DNA of 64,000 bases from Oceanospirillum multiglobuliferum (GCF_900167095.1 NZ_FUXG01000006.1:1-64000), one strand, 5' to 3'. Shown: positions 24,682-33,816, counted from the stretch's first letter. A program made the numbers and translations. Notes: generated from the letters alone by a model not told the origin.

Positions 24682-26052
24682 ATGGCAAAAGCAAAAACCG
24701 GATTTGTCTGCATTGATTGCGGGGCAGATTATCAAAAGTGGCAAGGTCAATGTAACCAGTGCGGTCAGTGGAATACGGTGCAAGAGGTGCGTTTAGGTAC
24801 GGCGTCTCGTAGCAGTAGTAACAGCGCTGCCCGCAGTGGTTATGCGGGGTCTGCCGCGGGGCAGTTGCAGGACTTGTCTGAGATTAATCTGCAAGAGTTG
24901 CCGCGCTTTAGCAGCACCATTGGTGAGTTTGATCGAGTCTTAGGGGGCGGTATGGTGCCCGGCTCGGCGATTCTGATTGGTGGTCATCCGGGGGCGGGTA
25001 AGTCGACCTTACTGCTACAGACGTTATGTCAGTTGTCGCAAGTGTTGCCTGCTTTGTATATCACGGGGGAGGAGTCATTACAGCAGGTGGCGATGCGTGC
25101 CAAGCGCCTTAACTTGCCTACACAAGGTTTAAAGCTACTGACGGAAACCAGTGTTGAGGCGATTATTGCCACCGCTGAAGAGATGAAACCGAAGGTAATG
25201 GTGGTAGATTCGATTCAAGTGGTACACCTTGAAGATATTCAATCTGCCCCCGGCAGTGTCAGCCAAGTGCGCGAGTGTGCAGCGGCATTAACCCGTTTTG
25301 CCAAGCAAACGGGCACGGTATTGCTGCTGGTGGGGCATGTCACCAAAGATGGTTCTTTGGCGGGGCCTAAAGTGTTGGAGCACATGATTGATGCCTCTTT
25401 ACTGTTAGAGGGCAACAGCGACAGTCGTTTTCGTACCCTGCGCGGCCAGAAAAACCGTTTTGGTGCGGTGAATGAGCTGGGCGTGTTTGCCATGCTGGAA
25501 ACCGGTTTAAAAGAGGTGAAAAACCCCAGTTCGATCTTTTTAAGCCGTGAGCAAGAGGATGCCCCCGGCAGTGTGGTGATGGTGGTATGGGAAGGCACCC
25601 GCCCTTTGCTAGTGGAGATTCAAGCGCTTGTGGATGAATCCCACATGAGCAACCCAAGGCGGATCAGTGTCGGTTTAGACAGCAACCGTTTGGCCATGCT
25701 ACTGGCGGTTCTGCATCGTCATGGTGGCTTATTTACGGGTGATCAAGACGTTTTTGTGAACGTGGTGGGTGGCGTTAAAGTGCTGGAAACCAGTGCGGAT
25801 TTGGCACTGTTATTGGCGGTGGTGTCGAGCTTACGCAATCAACCTTTGCCTCACGATTTGGTAATTTTTGGCGAAGTGGGTTTATCCGGTGAGATTCGCC
25901 CTGTACCCAGTGGTCAAGAACGGATCAAAGAGGCGGCCAAGCACGGTTTCAAACGAGCCATTGTGCCTAAAGGTAACGCCCCCAAAGCGGCTATTGCGGG
26001 CATGGAGGTAATCGGTGTGACCAAACTCAGCGAAGCCTTAGACGCGCTATAA
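24682..26052 (+). CDS. radA: DNA repair protein RadA
   Basis: RecA-like ATPase that promotes branch migration during recombination. Its 456 residues start with a four-cysteine zinc finger (CIDCGADYQKWQGQCNQCG, residues 10-28), then Walker A GGHPGAGKSTLLLQ, Walker B VMVVDSIQ, the RadA signature KNRFG near residue 256, and a C-terminal Lon-like domain containing VNVVGGVKV and FGEVGLSGEIRPV. AAGG precedes the ATG. It directly follows the restriction-modification patch and is convergent with the outer-membrane protein gene. Confidence 0.97.
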   Translation: MAKAKTGFVCIDCGADYQKWQGQCNQCGQWNTVQEVRLGTASRSSSNSAARSGYAGSAAGQLQDLSEINLQELPRFSSTIGEFDRVLGGGMVPGSAILIGGHPGAGKSTLLLQTLCQLSQVLPALYITGEESLQQVAMRAKRLNLPTQGLKLLTETSVEAIIATAEEMKPKVMVVDSIQVVHLEDIQSAPGSVSQVRECAAALTRFAKQTGTVLLLVGHVTKDGSLAGPKVLEHMIDASLLLEGNSDSRFRTLRGQKNRFGAVNELGVFAMLETGLKEVKNPSSIFLSREQEDAPGSVVMVVWEGTRPLLVEIQALVDESHMSNPRRISVGLDSNRLAMLLAVLHRHGGLFTGDQDVFVNVVGGVKVLETSADLALLLAVVSSLRNQPLPHDLVIFGEVGLSGEIRPVPSGQERIKEAAKHGFKRAIVPKGNAPKAAIAGMEVIGVTKLSEALDAL

Positions 26053-26082
26053 CGCGATACACTGAGCGTAAGCGGATAAAGT

Positions 26083-26616
26083 TCAGAAGCTCAGTTCAAC
26101 CCCAGCGGAGAGATGATAGGCATCAGATCTCAGCTGGGTGTATTCACCAATCAGACCGATACGATTATTCAGCTTTAACACTAAGCCCAAGCCGTAACTT
26201 AAGTTGGTGCTGTTGAACGCCTCTTTGGCTTGGTTGCTGATGTCGGCATTTTTAAAGTTGTAGTCGGCCTTTAAATAACCCAATTTAGCACTGTAATCGA
26301 TCCAACTACTGGCACTTTGAATCAATACCAAATATGCTGCTTGCGTGCTGTAGTCCACTAAACAAGTTTCAGTTTTACCCTGCTTACTCACTTGGCTTTT
26401 AAAACTTTCTGCAACACTGTACTCAAGCTGAAATGCAAATCTTGCGCTTAAACGCTGGCCTAAACTAAAAATCACAGGATTCGCTTGATCCCCCTCTATC
26501 CCTGTCGCATTTAATGAGCCTGCATGAAGCCCTAAATAGCCGTGCCGCCCCGCAGACCAAGCCAAAGTGGGTAATAAAAGTAAGATCAAAAAACTGCTTC
26601 TTAACACCTTAAGCAA
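26083..26616 (-). CDS. outer-membrane beta-barrel protein, unknown function
   Basis: 177 residues with a Sec signal peptide (about 1-21, SFLILLLLPTLAWSA) and alternating hydrophobic strands such as FAFQLEYSVAE, WIDYSAKLGYLKADYNF and IGLIGEYTQLRS. The last residue is Phe (SAGVELSF), the usual outer-membrane barrel ending recognised by BamA. The pattern suggests a small eight-strand barrel of the OmpA/OmpW-like type with one internal Cys. No specific family is recognised. It is a lone gene convergent with radA. Confidence 0.65.
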   Translation of the reverse strand: MLKVLRSSFLILLLLPTLAWSAGRHGYLGLHAGSLNATGIEGDQANPVIFSLGQRLSARFAFQLEYSVAESFKSQVSKQGKTETCLVDYSTQAAYLVLIQSASSWIDYSAKLGYLKADYNFKNADISNQAKEAFNSTNLSYGLGLVLKLNNRIGLIGEYTQLRSDAYHLSAGVELSF

Positions 26617-26795
26617 CCCCGCGATGAATAGGATAACGCTATAAAAGCCTCACAAAACTTGATCACTGTCTGTACAACAACCCGTTTAGAATCCCATACT
26701 TAGATGTAAATATCTGTGACTTGATGCAATTTTTTTGCGCTTATATTTTAAATTTCCGATAAACGCCTCTTAATAAACTGAATAGGTGCTGTTTT

Positions 26796-28283
26796 ATGTC
26801 ATATCAACAACTGAGTGAACGCTTCCAGCAACTACACCATTATCGTCATCTGCTCAGTATTGCGGGCTGGGATCAGGCCACCATGATGCCGGCTAAAGGT
26901 AACGATGCTCGTGCCAATGCCATCGCTGAACTCAGCGGACTCTGCCACCGCATCAGCACTGCGAGCGAAGTTTATGATTGGTTAAATGCGGCTGAACAGG
27001 AAACACTGACCCACGAGCAACAGGCCAATCTGCGAGAGATCAAGCGTCAGCTGACTCACGCCCAAGCATTGCCAGAATCCCTTGTTTTAGCCCAGAGCAA
27101 AGCGGGTGCCAAATGTGAGCACGCTTGGCGACAACAGCGGATCGACAATGACTGGGCAGGCTTTGCCAAAAATCTAAAAGAAGTGGTTCAACTCAGTCGA
27201 GAGGAAGCCAGTTTACGCGCAGAACAAACCGGACTGTCCCGTTATGATGCGCTGATGGATCTCTATGAACCGGGTATGCGTAGTGCTGAAGTTGATCGCG
27301 TATTTGGCGATCTGCGCCAATGGCTGCCAGACCTGATTCAACAGGTGCAAACTCAGCAAAAAAGCCAAGTCATTACTCAACCCCAAGGGCCGTTCAGCAT
27401 TGAGCAGCAAAAACAACTGGGACAATATGCGATGCAGTTGCTGGGCTTTGACTTTGACGCGGGGCGTTTAGATGTCAGCAGCCACCCGTTCTGTGGTGGC
27501 GTGCCTGAAGATGTACGCTTGACCACCCGATATAACACCGACAGCTTTGCTGAGAGTTTAATGGGAGTGATCCATGAAACAGGACACGCCCGTTATGAGC
27601 AAAACCTGCCCAAAAACTGGCTAGGGCAACCCGTAGCAGAAGCACGTTCAATGGGCATTCACGAAAGCCAAAGCCTGTTTTTTGAGATGCAGATCGCCCG
27701 TAGTCGCAGCTTTTTAAGTCACCTTGCACCTGAAATCTCACGCATCTTTGGCGCTCAGGCTGCCTTTGATCCAGAGAACCTCTACCAACTTTACACCCGC
27801 GTTGAGCCAGGTTTGATTCGGGTTGATGCCGACGAGGTGACCTATCCCGCTCACGTCATGTTACGCTACGAAATCGAACAAGCTTTGATCGAAGGCCAGA
27901 TTGAAGTCGAACATATTCCCGACCTATGGCAAGCCAATATGCAGCGTTATCTGGGCTTGAATACCGCAGGCAATTATAAAGATGGCTGCATGCAAGACAT
28001 CCACTGGACCGATGGTAGCTTTGGTTACTTTCCAAGCTATACCCTAGGGGCGATGTATGCGGCACAATGGTTCCACTGCATTCAGCAGCAACTGCCGCAG
28101 GTAGAAAACCAGATCGCCCAAGGGGATCTCGGTCAAATCAGCCAATGGTTAAACCAACATATTTGGCAGCAAGCCAGCTTTCTCACCACACCCGAGTTAG
28201 TACAGCAGGCCAGCGGAGAAGCACTCAACCCCAGCTACTTCCGCCAACATTTAGAAAACCGTTATTTGCACAATCTGCGATAA
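26796..28283 (+). CDS. M32-family metallocarboxypeptidase (Taq type)
   Basis: Zinc carboxypeptidase of family M32, 495 residues, the standard length. The zinc motif HETGH is in MGVIHETGHARYEQNLP near residue 260, with the third ligand Glu in GIHESQSLFFEMQ about 30 residues later. N-terminal IAGWDQATMMPAKGNDAR and C-terminal DGCMQDIHWTDGSFGYFPSY are family blocks. It trims C-terminal residues from peptides in the cytoplasm. The next gene is also a peptidase, 29 bases on, so the two may form a peptide-utilisation operon. Confidence 0.95.
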   Translation: MSYQQLSERFQQLHHYRHLLSIAGWDQATMMPAKGNDARANAIAELSGLCHRISTASEVYDWLNAAEQETLTHEQQANLREIKRQLTHAQALPESLVLAQSKAGAKCEHAWRQQRIDNDWAGFAKNLKEVVQLSREEASLRAEQTGLSRYDALMDLYEPGMRSAEVDRVFGDLRQWLPDLIQQVQTQQKSQVITQPQGPFSIEQQKQLGQYAMQLLGFDFDAGRLDVSSHPFCGGVPEDVRLTTRYNTDSFAESLMGVIHETGHARYEQNLPKNWLGQPVAEARSMGIHESQSLFFEMQIARSRSFLSHLAPEISRIFGAQAAFDPENLYQLYTRVEPGLIRVDADEVTYPAHVMLRYEIEQALIEGQIEVEHIPDLWQANMQRYLGLNTAGNYKDGCMQDIHWTDGSFGYFPSYTLGAMYAAQWFHCIQQQLPQVENQIAQGDLGQISQWLNQHIWQQASFLTTPELVQQASGEALNPSYFRQHLENRYLHNLR

Positions 28284-28312
28284 TAACGCCGAACGACTTT
28301 GAGAGTAGATGT

Positions 28313-29773
28313 ATGCCAACACTGAACCATCATTTAACAGAGCTATCACCGCAGCCACTGTGGTCATTTTTTAAGCTGCTGGCCGATACGCCAAGACCCT
28401 CTAAGTATGAACACCAAATTATTCAAAAGCTAAAAGCTTGGGCCGAGTCTGAAGGTTTAGAATACAAACAAGACAAAGCGGGCAACTTACTGATTCGCAA
28501 ACCTGCCACTCAAGGCTGTGAACAGCGCCAGACTATTGTGATTCAAGGCCATGTGGATATGGTGCCGCAAGCCAACCAAAACTCCGCACATAACTTTATC
28601 ACTGACCCGATTCAAACCCGCATCGTTGAGGGTTGGTTGCAGGCCACAGACACCACCTTAGGTGCCGACAACGGCCTAGGTGTCGCGGCAGGCTTGGCAA
28701 TTTTGGCCAGTGATGAGATCGAACACGGGCCAATTGAATTACTGCTCACCATCGAAGAAGAGAGCAGTATGCGCGGCGCATTAGAACTACAAGCCGACTG
28801 GTTGCAAGGCAAATGGCTGCTGAATTTAGACTCTGAAGACAGAGGTGATGTGTACGTAGGCTGTGCAGGTGGCGTTGATGTGAATGTTGACCACCAATTC
28901 AGCCTAAGCCCTAGCTTCAGTCCAGAGGCTTTAAGCCTTCAGATCACAGGGCTCAAAGGTGGCCATTCAGGCTTAGACATTGATAAAGGCCGTGGTAACG
29001 CCAATCGTCTATTGGTGCGCGCCCTGACTCGTCTGCAAGAACAAGTGCCTTTTCAACTGATCAGCTTCAATGGCGGCACTCTACGCAATGCCATTCCTCG
29101 TGAAGCTCAGGCTACCATCAGCTTACCCACCGAGCTGCATCAAACCGCTTTAAGTGCATTGAATGCCAGTATCACCTTGTTTAACCAAGAGCTTGCAGAA
29201 ACCGACAACCCTCTGCAACTGAGCAGCCAAGTCACGCAGGCTGAACAAGGTCTTTCAATGGAGGATACCCGTAAACTGCTTAACGTGCTGAATGCCGTAC
29301 CCTGCGGCGTAGAGCAGATGAGTAACAGCGGCTTTTCAGGTGTCGTCGAAACCTCTAACAACCTTGGTATTGTGTTCCTAGCCAACGGCCTGCTGCAAAG
29401 CTGCTTACTGGTACGCTCATTAAAAGACAGCGCGACCCAAGCCTTGGCGGAGCGCATTCGCAGTTGTTTCCATCTGATCGGGGCCAATGTCAGCTTTGAT
29501 GGCGCATACCCTGGCTGGACACCCAACAGCCGATCCAAACTGCTGCGCCACTTCCAAGCTTGTCACACCGAACTGATGGGCGAACCTGCTCAGGTGAAAG
29601 TGATTCATGCGGGGTTAGAGTGCGGCATCATCGGGGCAAAATATCCACAACTGGATATGATCTCCTTTGGCCCGCTGATTCGCGGCGCGCACTCACCAGA
29701 GGAGCGGGTAGAGCTGCAATCCGTAGAAGAGTTTTGGCGCTTACTGGTCGCACTGGTTCAGCGCTTGCCTTAA
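28313..29773 (+). CDS. pepD: aminoacyl-histidine dipeptidase / cytosol nonspecific dipeptidase PepD
   Basis: M20-family metallopeptidase that cleaves dipeptides such as carnosine (beta-alanyl-histidine). The ATG at 28313 gives 486 residues, near the E. coli PepD length of 485; the upstream extension in the same frame overlaps the M32 gene and is not protein-like. Metal-site blocks: QGHVDMVPQ, LGADNGLGVA, TIEEESSMRGALEL, and the C-terminal HAGLECGIIG and SFGPLIRGAHSPEE. GAGAG lies before the start. It follows the M32 carboxypeptidase gene closely. Confidence 0.95.
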   Translation: MPTLNHHLTELSPQPLWSFFKLLADTPRPSKYEHQIIQKLKAWAESEGLEYKQDKAGNLLIRKPATQGCEQRQTIVIQGHVDMVPQANQNSAHNFITDPIQTRIVEGWLQATDTTLGADNGLGVAAGLAILASDEIEHGPIELLLTIEEESSMRGALELQADWLQGKWLLNLDSEDRGDVYVGCAGGVDVNVDHQFSLSPSFSPEALSLQITGLKGGHSGLDIDKGRGNANRLLVRALTRLQEQVPFQLISFNGGTLRNAIPREAQATISLPTELHQTALSALNASITLFNQELAETDNPLQLSSQVTQAEQGLSMEDTRKLLNVLNAVPCGVEQMSNSGFSGVVETSNNLGIVFLANGLLQSCLLVRSLKDSATQALAERIRSCFHLIGANVSFDGAYPGWTPNSRSKLLRHFQACHTELMGEPAQVKVIHAGLECGIIGAKYPQLDMISFGPLIRGAHSPEERVELQSVEEFWRLLVALVQRLP

Positions 29774-29808
29774 CTTATTTATCTTAAACGATGAGTTCAT
29801 TGATAGAT

Positions 29809-29931
29809 AAAAAAACGCCCAGTGGAAGGGGATCCACTGGGCAAGACCGTGATTAGCTTGATGAGGAGATAAACCATTAATATCTGGAACCTGAACCTGA
29901 AATCTTTGGTTTAATGCTTATCGCTAAGCAT
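29809..29931 (-). ncRNA. PrrF/ArrF-like iron-responsive small RNA (candidate)
   Basis: A complete small-RNA gene shape on the minus strand between convergent pepD and ldhA. A promoter (-35 29961-29966, -10 29938-29943) predicts a 5' end at about 29931, exactly where the hairpin ATGCTTA-GCGA-TAAGCAT (29914-29931) begins. An unpaired middle follows. At 29847-29872 the RNA reads TCTCCTCATCA then AGCTAATCACGG, which I recall as nearly identical to the target-pairing core of Pseudomonas PrrF and Azotobacter ArrF. A strong terminator (GCCCAGTGGA / TCCACTGGGC, then seven T) ends it, giving about 123 nt. Fur-box-like DNA overlaps the promoter. PrrF RNAs repress sodB and other iron-using genes when iron is short. 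Confidence 0.75.
29817..29842 (-). terminator. terminator of the PrrF-like sRNA
   Basis: Ten-base arms GCCCAGTGGA and TCCACTGGGC with a 6-base loop, followed on the minus strand by G and seven T. It points leftward, with ldhA and the sRNA, and is backed against the pepD 3' end. Confidence 0.88.
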
Positions 29932-29933
29932 GT

Positions 29934-29990
29934 GCAAATAATAATACTTCTCATTAAGCCTGTAAAGAGTTTTTGAGAATTATTTTCATC
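29934..29990 (-). promoter_or_regulatory. Fur-box-like promoter of the PrrF-like sRNA
   Basis: On the minus strand TTTACA (29961-29966), a 17-base spacer and TATTAT (29938-29943) form a sigma-70 promoter. Two Fur-box-like stretches overlap or flank it: 29934-29955 (plus strand AATAATACTTCTCATT) and 29975-29990 (GAGAATTATTTTCATC). They form inverted TTCTCA / TGAGAA arms. This suits repression by Fe-Fur and induction in low iron. Confidence 0.6.
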
Positions 29991-30016
29991 TACAAAACTG
30001 CTTGATTAGTCTTTTT

Positions 30017-31015
30017 TCAAATATTTTGCGTAAGTTCATTCGGACAGGTCTGTTGGCGCTCAAGCTGGTCAAGGTTGTTGAGTGTGGTAAGTGCAATCTG
30101 AGTCAACGCATCTTCTGTAAAAAAGCCTTGGTGTCCTGTGATCAACACATTGGGAAACGACAGCAGGCGCTCAAACAACTCATCATCAATAATCTCCCCT
30201 GAATGATCATGGAAGAACAACTGACTTTCCTGCTCATACACATCTAAACCAAGGGCGCTAATCTTTCGACTTTTCAGACCTTGAATTAAGGCATGGGTGT
30301 CCACCAATCCGCCTCGGCTGGTGTTGATCAGCATCACACCCTGCTTCATCTGCGAAATCGCTTCGGCATTGATCAAGTGATGGCTCTCGGCACTGAGCGG
30401 ACAGTGTAAGCTGATGATGTCAGCTTGCTGATATAAGGTTGCTAAATCGCAATACTGGCCGCCTAAAGCGATAAAATCGGCATTTTCATAGGGATCATGT
30501 GCCAGTAACTTGCAGCCAAAGCCGTTCAAAATCTTCGCAGTAGCAAGACCAATTTGTCCTGTACCAATCAGACCTACGGTTTTGCCGTGTAGGTTAAAAC
30601 CTAGTAGGCCATTCAGCGCAAAATTACACTCACGCACACGGTTAAACGCACGGTGTGTTTTCCTATTCAGGGTCATAATCAGTGCAATGGTATGTTCAGC
30701 TACCGACTCGGGTGAATAGGCAGGCACACGCACCACTGGCAGGTTTAAGGTTTTGGCCGCTGCAAGATCAACATTATTGAAGCCTGCACAGCGTAGCGCG
30801 ATATAGCGCACCCCTTGGCTTTTCAGCTGAGTGAGCACTTCAGCATTCAGCTCATCATTCACAAAGGCACAGACCGCATCAAAATTTTGACAGAGTGTCG
30901 CCGTAGTGCGGTTCAGGCGCTGTTCAAAATACACTAGCGTTTGCTGGTGATGGGCATTTTCCTGCTCAAAGTAGACTTTGTCGTAGGGTTGGGCGCTGAA
31001 CACTGCGATACGCAT
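30017..31015 (-). CDS. ldhA: D-lactate dehydrogenase (2-hydroxyacid dehydrogenase)
   Basis: NAD-dependent D-2-hydroxyacid dehydrogenase, 332 residues (E. coli LdhA has 329), reducing pyruvate to D-lactate in fermentation. Substrate-binding region RCAGFNNVD, Rossmann motif GTGQIGLATAKIL, catalytic Arg in NTSRGGLVDT, Glu in DVYEQE and His in ITGHQGFFT are all present. The FGCKLLAHDPY block and overall spacing fit LdhA rather than other family members. It is convergent with pepD across the sRNA region. Confidence 0.92.
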   Translation of the reverse strand: MRIAVFSAQPYDKVYFEQENAHHQQTLVYFEQRLNRTTATLCQNFDAVCAFVNDELNAEVLTQLKSQGVRYIALRCAGFNNVDLAAAKTLNLPVVRVPAYSPESVAEHTIALIMTLNRKTHRAFNRVRECNFALNGLLGFNLHGKTVGLIGTGQIGLATAKILNGFGCKLLAHDPYENADFIALGGQYCDLATLYQQADIISLHCPLSAESHHLINAEAISQMKQGVMLINTSRGGLVDTHALIQGLKSRKISALGLDVYEQESQLFFHDHSGEIIDDELFERLLSFPNVLITGHQGFFTEDALTQIALTTLNNLDQLERQQTCPNELTQNI

Positions 31016-31059
31016 AGCTGAAAAACCTTATCTTGATGGGTTCGATGTCCGTAACAGGA

Positions 31060-31440
31060 TTAACCTAACCATGACATGGGGCTGTGTTTAATCGCTGCAC
31101 CTACAATGTAAGCGACACTGATGAACGCTGCAACTAAGGCGGCCGTTCGAATCGTTTTGGTTTTGCCGCGTTTTAGGGCAAGGGTGCCAAAAACAATATA
31201 GGCCACTAATCCCAAGACTTTTGCAGTCAACCAGCCCTCTGCAAATGGGTATTGTCCAATGATCACGCACAGCGAAAGGGCGCTCACAAGCAGTGCGGTA
31301 TCAATTATATGCGGCAGAATTTTTACCCAACGTTTTTGTAGTTGAGGCGAGTCTAATAACATCCAAACACTGCGCAGTAAAAACAGACCTAAGCTAATGG
31401 CAACAGTGAGTAGATGGATATGTTTGATGGCGGCGTACAT
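31060..31440 (-). CDS. SirB2-family inner-membrane protein
   Basis: A 126-residue protein with four predicted membrane helices (about 10-26, 44-64, 72-90, 100-117) and few soluble residues. The start MYAAIKHIHLLTVAISLGLFLLR and the helix-1 His pair resemble the SirB2 family, whose biochemical role is unknown. It lies 9 bases downstream of mutM and is likely co-transcribed with it. Conserved His residues suggest possible heme or metal contact, but this is inference. Confidence 0.75.
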   Translation of the reverse strand: MYAAIKHIHLLTVAISLGLFLLRSVWMLLDSPQLQKRWVKILPHIIDTALLVSALSLCVIIGQYPFAEGWLTAKVLGLVAYIVFGTLALKRGKTKTIRTAALVAAFISVAYIVGAAIKHSPMSWLG

Positions 31441-31449
31441 GGTATGACC

Positions 31450-32280
31450 TTATGGCGTGAGGTTTAAAGGCTGACACTGTGGACAAAACACAGTGCTACG
31501 ATTGTTCTGGCGGATCTCTTGCAGCTGATTTGAGCACTGCACGCAGTTTTGACCTGATTTACCGTAAACGTTCAGTTGTTGGGCGAAATAACCGGGTTTG
31601 CCGTCCCCCCCGACAAAGTCGCGTAAGGTGGTGCCGCCTTGAGTAATGGCCTTGGCTAAAATTTGGCGAATTTGCAGCACTAACTCTTCCGCTTCTGATG
31701 TGGATAAAGTGCCTGCGAGACGCTGAGGATGTATACCGGATAAAAACAAGGCTTCGTTAGCGTAGATATTGCCCACGCCTACCACCACATGACTGTCCAT
31801 GATGAAACTTTTGATCGGTGTTCTACGATTGCGGCAGCGTTCGAGTAGATAATCAGCGGTAAAACGCTCTGAGAGCGGCTCAGGGCCTAGTTTAACCAAC
31901 AGCTTATGCTGTGAGATGGGTTCGCTCGTCCAGAGCACTGCGCCAAAGCGACGGGGGTCGTGATAACGCAGTGTTGCACCACTGGCCAATACAATATCCA
32001 CATGATCGTGCTTGCCCGCAGGTTCCGCTGCCAGCATCACCCGCAAGCTGCCCGACATACCAAGGTGAACCAGTAGTGTGCCATTGGGTAGAATAAACAG
32101 CAGATATTTGCCTCGGCGCTCAATGCGCTCAATAGATTGCCCTAACAATTTTTGCTCCAAGTCAGCGGGAATCGGCCAGCGCAGTTGGGCTTGGCGCACA
32201 GTCAGCGCACAGATCTGTTGTTGTTCGCAGTACGGGCTGATGCCGCGTCGGGTGGTTTCTACTTCAGGTAGTTCAGGCAT
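31450..32280 (-). CDS. mutM: formamidopyrimidine-DNA glycosylase MutM (Fpg)
   Basis: Repair glycosylase/AP lyase that removes 8-oxoguanine opposite cytosine, complementing MutY. Met-Pro-Glu at the start (MPELPEVETTRRG) is required because Pro2 is the nucleophile; I therefore place the start at 32280 and not at the upstream codon 9 positions earlier. The protein is 276 residues. HLGMSG, HDPRRFG, VGNIYANEALF and the zinc finger C-x2-C-x16-C-x2-C (CVQC...CPQC) at the end are present. It lies upstream of the SirB2-like gene. Confidence 0.97.
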   Translation of the reverse strand: MPELPEVETTRRGISPYCEQQQICALTVRQAQLRWPIPADLEQKLLGQSIERIERRGKYLLFILPNGTLLVHLGMSGSLRVMLAAEPAGKHDHVDIVLASGATLRYHDPRRFGAVLWTSEPISQHKLLVKLGPEPLSERFTADYLLERCRNRRTPIKSFIMDSHVVVGVGNIYANEALFLSGIHPQRLAGTLSTSEAEELVLQIRQILAKAITQGGTTLRDFVGGDGKPGYFAQQLNVYGKSGQNCVQCSNQLQEIRQNNRSTVFCPQCQPLNLTP

Positions 32281-32334
32281 GGCGACTCTCTGTGCGACTA
32301 TATCCAACTTGAATAGTCGGATATTATGCAGGCA

Positions 32335-32359
32335 TAAAAAAACCCGGACAAGCCGGGTT
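32335..32359 (-). terminator. terminator of rpmBG
   Basis: AACCCGG / CCGGGTT with loop ACAAG, followed on the minus strand by a long T-run. It lies 20 bases beyond the rpmG stop codon. Confidence 0.85.
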
Positions 32360-32377
32360 CTTTCAAAAGCAAAAATC

Positions 32378-32533
32378 TTATTTGATTTTTGCTTCTTTAT
32401 ACATCACATGCTGACGTACAACAGGATCAAACTTTTTGAATTCAAGTTTGTCTGGTGTAGTACGTTTGTTTTTGGTAGTGGTATAGAAGTGACCAGTACC
32501 TGCAGATGATACTAACTTGATTTTATCACGCAT
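32378..32533 (-). CDS. rpmG: 50S ribosomal protein L33
   Basis: A 51-residue ribosomal protein of the large subunit, too short for most gene-length cut-offs. It begins [20 protein letters not shown] and continues with [16 protein letters not shown] and [14 protein letters not shown], an unmistakable L33. This is the zinc-independent (C-minus) form with no CxxC pairs. GGAG lies before the ATG. It follows rpmB by 24 bases in the standard rpmB-rpmG operon. Confidence 0.97.
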   Translation of the reverse strand: MRDKIKLVSSAGTGHFYTTTKNKRTTPDKLEFKKFDPVVRQHVMYKEAKIK

Positions 32534-32557
32534 CTCATTTGCTCCTTAATTCAATGC

Positions 32558-32794
32558 TTACAGCTTAACGCCGCGAGCTTGAATGTCAGCAAGTACCTTT
32601 TCGATACCTTGCTTATCAATTACACGCATACCTTTAGCAGATACACGTAGTTTCACAAAACGCTTCTCGCTTTCTACCCAAAAGCGGTGCGTGTGAAGAT
32701 TAGGAACAAAGCGACGACGCGTTTTGTTTTGAGCGTGTGATACGTTATTTCCGGTCACAGGACGCTTCCCGGTAACCTGGCAAACCTTGGACAT
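32558..32794 (-). CDS. rpmB: 50S ribosomal protein L28
   Basis: A 78-residue large-subunit protein starting [20 protein letters not shown], with the family blocks [18 protein letters not shown] and [17 protein letters not shown]. No cysteine zinc pairs beyond the single N-terminal Cys. It is first in the rpmBG operon; a promoter with a 17-base spacer is seen upstream. Confidence 0.98.
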   Translation of the reverse strand: MSKVCQVTGKRPVTGNNVSHAQNKTRRRFVPNLHTHRFWVESEKRFVKLRVSAKGMRVIDKQGIEKVLADIQARGVKL

Positions 32795-32897
32795 TTTCTA
32801 GCCTCCAGCCGCTAGCGTAGGCGTCTTAATTAAGAAACCTGGGGAATCAGCCGGGGGATTCGATGCCCTGCTTCAACCCGTAAATTAAAGGCGCATC

Positions 32898-32926
32898 GTT
32901 ATATCAGAAGACCCACGCACTGACAA
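32898..32926 (-). promoter_or_regulatory. promoter of rpmBG
   Basis: Minus-strand TTGTCA (32921-32926), a 17-base spacer and TATAAC (32898-32903). The GATGCGCC after the -10 box is GC-rich, a discriminator type often seen at stringently controlled promoters. Confidence 0.65.
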
Positions 32927-32994
32927 TGTTTTTCTGTTTTTTGACCTAAAAAACCTATAAAAACGGAGTTTTTAAGATCAATGGCGGCCATTAT

Positions 32995-33669
32995 CTACAT
33001 CAGGCCGCGTTCGGCAAGTGAAACCGTTTCACCATTGCCAATTATAAAGTGATCAAGCACACGAACATCAATTAATGCCAGTGCTTGTTTCAATTTTTCG
33101 GTGATGCGTTCATCCGCTGAGCTGGGCTCGGCAACTCCCGAGGGATGATTATGCGAGAAGATAACAGCTGCCGCATTATGAGCCAGCGCCCTTTTTACCA
33201 CTTCTCGAGGATAAACGCTTGCGCTATCAATGGTTCCGCGAAATAAAGGCTCAAAAGCGAGCACTCGATGCTGATTATCCATGAAAAGGCAGGCAAACAC
33301 CTCGTGATCATGATGACGCAATTGTGTCACTAGATATTGCTGAGCCAACTGTGGACTGGTCAGCGCCTCACCAGTTTGCAATCGTGCCAACAGATGACGC
33401 CGCCCCATTTCCAAAACGGCTTGCAGTTGTACATATTTTGCGGGCCCCAAACCATGATGGCTACAAAACAGGTCAAGATTTGCTTCTAACAGAGGACGAA
33501 GGCCATTAAAACCTTGCAGTAAATCTCGGGCTAACTCTACCGCGTTTTTACCTGTAACCCCCGTGCGTAAAAAAATTGCCAGAAGCTCAGCATCGGTTAA
33601 GCTGTGAGCACCTTGTTGTAGTAGTTTCTCTCTTGGCCGATCTTCTGCTGGCCAGTCTTTTAGTGACAT
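32995..33669 (-). CDS. radC: RadC-like JAB-domain protein
   Basis: 224-residue RadC family protein: an N-terminal helix-hairpin-helix region ([28 protein letters not shown]) followed by a JAB/MPN metalloprotease-like domain with the metal motif [16 protein letters not shown] and the C-terminal LDHFIIGNG. The cellular role is unsettled; it was once thought to act in repair. Start was set at the ATG at 33669, 9 bases after GGGAG, not at the TTG one codon earlier. It diverges from coaBC, the standard order. Confidence 0.95.
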   Translation of the reverse strand: MSLKDWPAEDRPREKLLQQGAHSLTDAELLAIFLRTGVTGKNAVELARDLLQGFNGLRPLLEANLDLFCSHHGLGPAKYVQLQAVLEMGRRHLLARLQTGEALTSPQLAQQYLVTQLRHHDHEVFACLFMDNQHRVLAFEPLFRGTIDSASVYPREVVKRALAHNAAAVIFSHNHPSGVAEPSSADERITEKLKQALALIDVRVLDHFIIGNGETVSLAERGLM

Positions 33670-33787
33670 CAATGATCTCCCTATCGGTCTGAGTAAAACC
33701 CACTACTCCTGTGGGCAGCTCTACATTTTTAGACCAGTTTATGTCTTTTTGCTAGCAGCCATAAGACCAATAAAGCTTTATTTTTTC

Positions 33788-33816
33788 TTACCTGAAAACA
33801 GCGCTCATGCTATCTT
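33788..33816 (+). promoter_or_regulatory. possible promoter of coaBC
   Basis: TTACCT (33788-33793), a 17-base spacer and TATCTT (33811-33816), about 70 bases before the coaBC start. Confidence 0.4.

Noticed and set aside
28067..28312. N-terminal extension of PepD inside the M32 gene
   Set aside because: Overlaps 217 bases of a conserved gene and has no family match; the ATG at 28313 gives the normal length.
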